Below, in pieces: positions 5,880 through 7,245 of a stretch of DNA of 7,245 bases (the stretch's first letter is position 1; each line of letters starts with the position of its first letter). This stretch comes from Limnohabitans sp. (lineage in GTDB: Bacteria > Pseudomonadota > Gammaproteobacteria > Burkholderiales > Burkholderiaceae_C). A program made the position numbers and the translations under genes. The notes beneath the pieces are model-generated. The model saw only the letters and a program-made list of their open reading frames with translations, made no database searches and had not been told where the DNA came from. The stretch spans positions 1 through 7,245 of the forward strand of contig JAHECM010000025.1 in the NCBI GenBank assembly GCA_024641725.1, written 5' to 3'.

Positions 5880-6785
5880 TTACCAGTTGTCGTCAGATCC
5901 GCCCGAGCTGTCTGGGCTGTCGGAGCCCAAATCGTCGCCGCCCCAGCCGTCTCCGGACCCGGCGTCAAAAGCCGGAGCGCGGGGCTCGTCCATGGACACC
6001 AGGCCCTGGTTGTCAGCCCAGCCGTTGCCAGAGCCCGAAGCGGGTGGGGTCGGCGTGCTGTGGTGCTCGCCCTCCATGGCTTTGGACAAGGCGTAACCCG
6101 CAGCCACCCCGGCCAAGCCACCGACCACGGCCCCAGTCAGGGTAGAGCCCCCTGAGGGGTTGGCCGCAGGGTAGCCAGCGGGGTAGCCTGCTGCTGGCGC
6201 GTAGCCGGGTGCATACCCGCTTGTGGGTTGCCTTCCAAACGCGGTGGACAAGGGGCCATTCGTCGGGGCGGGAGCTTGACTCTGGGCCAGCGGGGCAGGG
6301 CGGTTCATGCGGATCAGCAAACCGATCACGCCGAGTGCAGCAATGCCGATCCAAACGTAGCTCAAGTCAAACCCGAGCCCGGTTTGACCGGCCATGCCCG
6401 GTGGTTTGGCCGTCACTTGGGGCGCAGTAGCCGAAGTGGGAGGGTGGGCGGCGGCAGCGCTGCGATCGAGCAATTCATTGAACTGTTGGGCGCTGCTGGC
6501 GAATTTCAGACTGGGGTCGATGGTGCGGGCCTGCAGCAGCTCGGCATGGGCTTCGGCATTGCGGTGCTCGCGCAACAACACTTGCCCCAGTTCGTAATGC
6601 GCTTTGGGGCTTTGTGGTTTGGCCGCGATCACCTCGCGCAGCATGGACTCGGCTTGCGCCACATGCCCTTGGTTGACGGCAGTTTCAATGTCTTTGGGGG
6701 TGGGCAGGGCAAAGGCCAAGCTGGCGGTGGCCAAGGCGGCAACGAGCAACAAGGACTTCAATGCGTTGGGGATGGCTTGGATCAT
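5880..6785 (-). CDS. Exported TPR protein with transmembrane helix, glycine zipper and acidic tail; function unknown
   Basis: I do not recognise a characterised homologue for this 301-residue protein. Residues 1-26 look like a signal peptide (hydrophobic core Leu-Leu-Leu-Val-Ala-Ala-Leu, likely cut after Ala-Phe-Ala26). Residues 31-108 are helical and TPR-like, with the Ala-His-Tyr-Glu-Leu-Gly-Gln-Val-Leu-Leu block at 62-71. A Pro/Ala/Thr linker leads to one transmembrane helix (about 141-159, Tyr-Val-Trp-Ile-Gly-Ile-Ala-Ala-Leu). Then come a Gly/Tyr/Pro/Ala repeat (190-210), a glycine-zipper-like hydrophobic stretch (212-233) and a Gly/Ser/Asp-rich acidic tail ending Asp-Asn-Trp. This suggests an envelope protein with a periplasmic TPR scaffold, anchored in the membrane. 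ATG 6785 is chosen over the in-frame ATG at 6821 because GAGG (6790-6793) is four bases upstream and the start gives a proper signal peptide. Neighbours give no functional hint. Confidence 0.85.
   Translation of the reverse strand: MIQAIPNALKSLLLVAALATASLAFALPTPKDIETAVNQGHVAQAESMLREVIAAKPQSPKAHYELGQVLLREHRNAEAHAELLQARTIDPSLKFASSAQQFNELLDRSAAAAHPPTSATAPQVTAKPPGMAGQTGLGFDLSYVWIGIAALGVIGLLIRMNRPAPLAQSQAPAPTNGPLSTAFGRQPTSGYAPGYAPAAGYPAGYPAANPSGGSTLTGAVVGGLAGVAAGYALSKAMEGEHHSTPTPPASGSGNGWADNQGLVSMDEPRAPAFDAGSGDGWGGDDLGSDSPDSSGGSDDNW
6156..6218 (-). repeat. Low-complexity Gly-Tyr-Pro/Ala repeat inside the TPR protein
   Basis: Codons for residues 190-210 spell a degenerate repeat of Gly-Tyr-(Ala/Pro)-(Pro/Ala)-Gly-Tyr, with four Gly-Tyr pairs in about 15 residues. 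At DNA level TAGCC-type units recur on the plus strand. Such Tyr/Gly/Pro stretches are typical of flexible, disordered linkers. Confidence 0.65.
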
Positions 6786-6826
6786 GGTTCCTCTTGAGGT
6801 CAAACACAGGGAGATGGGCAATCTAA

Positions 6827-6843
6827 CCCCGAAACCATCGGGG
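6827..6843. repeat. Inverted repeat upstream of the TPR gene
   Basis: CCCCGA (6827-6832), a 5-nt spacer, then TCGGGG (6838-6843) form a perfect 6-bp dyad. It abuts a possible minus-strand -10 box TAGATT (6820-6825) and would occupy the -35/-10 spacer. No T-run follows on either strand, so it is not an ordinary terminator. Confidence 0.5.
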
Positions 6844-6927
6844 CGTGCTTGGCTTGCAGGCAGATGTGTAAGCCATTGTCAGATCGGGCGTGTGTGGTCT
6901 GCTTCAAGGGCTGCTGTGGCCAATGGG

Positions 6928-6955
6928 AAAAAAAAAGCCCGCGGACTGCGGGCTT
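6928..6955 (-). terminator. Intrinsic terminator of the cytochrome c gene
   Basis: Read on the minus strand, AAGCCCGC pairs with GCGGGCTT around a loop of about five bases (6943-6947), followed by nine T (A-run 6928-6936 on the plus strand). It lies about 20 nt past the cytochrome stop codon and separates it from the TPR gene downstream. Confidence 0.92.
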
Positions 6956-6975
6956 GCGCAAGATCTGGCAGCGTC

Positions 6976-7245
6976 TTACTTGGTGCTCAGCACCCAGGCG
7001 GCCAGTTTCTTGGCCTCGGCTTCGTTCACTTGGGGGTTGGCTGGCATGGGGATCGCACCCCAAACGCCAGAGCCGCCCTTCATGATCTTGGCGGCCAGTT
7101 TGTCGGCAGCGCTTTTGTCGCCTTTGTACTTGGCGGCCACGTCTTTGTAAGCGGGGCCCACAATTTTGGCGGCCACAGAGTGGCAAGCCATGCAGTTTTT
7201 CGATTTGGCCAAGGCTTCGTCGGCCATGGCGGGGGCCATGGCTGC
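6976..7245 (-). CDS. Class I cytochrome c, c551/c552 (c8) type, periplasmic (start outside window)
   Basis: The frame is open to the right edge (89 codons visible), so the start and most of the signal peptide are missing. The visible beginning, Ala-Ala-Met-Ala-Pro-Ala-Met-Ala followed by Asp-Glu-Ala, looks like the end of a Sec signal peptide; the mature chain would be about 82 residues, right for a c8-type cytochrome. The heme-attachment motif Cys-Met-Ala-Cys-His is at 7180-7194, and the distal heme ligand is most likely the Met in Pro-Met-Pro-Ala-Asn-Pro (codon 7045-7047). A helical end (Glu-Ala-Lys-Lys-Leu-Ala-Ala-Trp-Val) completes the fold. Such proteins carry single electrons in the periplasm, for example to terminal oxidases or nitrite reductase; no partner gene is visible. 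The ATG at 7239 is inside the signal peptide and is not the likely true start. Confidence 0.93.
   Translation of the reverse strand, partial: AAMAPAMADEALAKSKNCMACHSVAAKIVGPAYKDVAAKYKGDKSAADKLAAKIMKGGSGVWGAIPMPANPQVNEAEAKKLAAWVLSTK

Noticed and set aside
6228..6797. Plus-strand open frame of 189 codons opposite the TPR gene
   Set aside because: The minus-strand product has a signal peptide, TPR and membrane helix; the plus-strand reading is Gly/Gln-rich with no motif and no terminator of its own.
1..7245. CRISPR array, tRNA, insertion sequence or phage remnant
   Set aside because: I found no regularly spaced repeats, no cloverleaf, no transposase or integrase motif, and no flanking direct repeats.

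Overview
This is a GC-rich, densely coding chromosomal window that looks like a betaproteobacterium of the order Burkholderiales, most likely family Comamonadaceae. The assignment is inference: it rests on the surE-pcm-nlpD order followed directly by rlmD, the style of the proteins, and promoter -10 boxes of the TACAAT/GACAAT type. No rRNA or other strict phylogenetic marker is present. I see no tRNA, rRNA, CRISPR array, insertion sequence, phage gene or attachment site.

Layout. At the left edge (1-336, minus) is the N-terminal part of a zinc-independent quinone oxidoreductase of the MDR superfamily, divergent from the main block. The plus-strand block is surE (501-1265), pcm (1262-2098, 4-nt overlap with surE), an NlpD-type LysM/LytM lipoprotein (2111-2977) and rlmD (3023-4444). 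It ends at a strong bidirectional hairpin terminator (4461-4489). Convergent to it is a seven-helix BI-1/YccA-type membrane protein (4516-5211, minus). A divergent 187-nt spacer separates that gene from a small GlcG/HbpS-like protein (5399-5806, plus), which ends at another terminator (5829-5866). A second minus-strand pair follows: an envelope protein of unknown function with TPR, transmembrane, glycine-zipper and acidic-tail parts (5880-6785), and upstream of it a class I cytochrome c cut by the right edge (6976-7245), with its own terminator (6928-6955).

How the genes fit together. surE, pcm and nlpD form the classical stationary-phase/repair cluster: a nucleotide phosphatase, an isoaspartyl-protein repair methyltransferase and an activator of septal amidases. 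In enterobacteria, and as I recall in many betaproteobacteria, the next gene is rpoS. Here nlpD is followed after 45 nt by the 23S rRNA m5U methyltransferase gene rlmD, so rpoS is absent from its usual place. The remaining genes are single transcription units separated by terminators and do not form an obvious pathway.

The window is mostly conserved housekeeping sequence, and I find no convincing new multi-gene system. The points most worth a second look are the missing rpoS with a predicted leaderless promoter for rlmD in the junction, the uncharacterised TPR/glycine-zipper protein with an acidic Trp-ending tail, a 12-bp perfect palindrome just downstream of the predicted start of the BI-1 transcript, and a three-copy 12-bp tandem repeat in the nlpD signal peptide. 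There is no gene-free stretch above 300 bases; the largest spacers (337-500, 5212-5398, 6786-6975) hold promoters, a terminator and inverted repeats.
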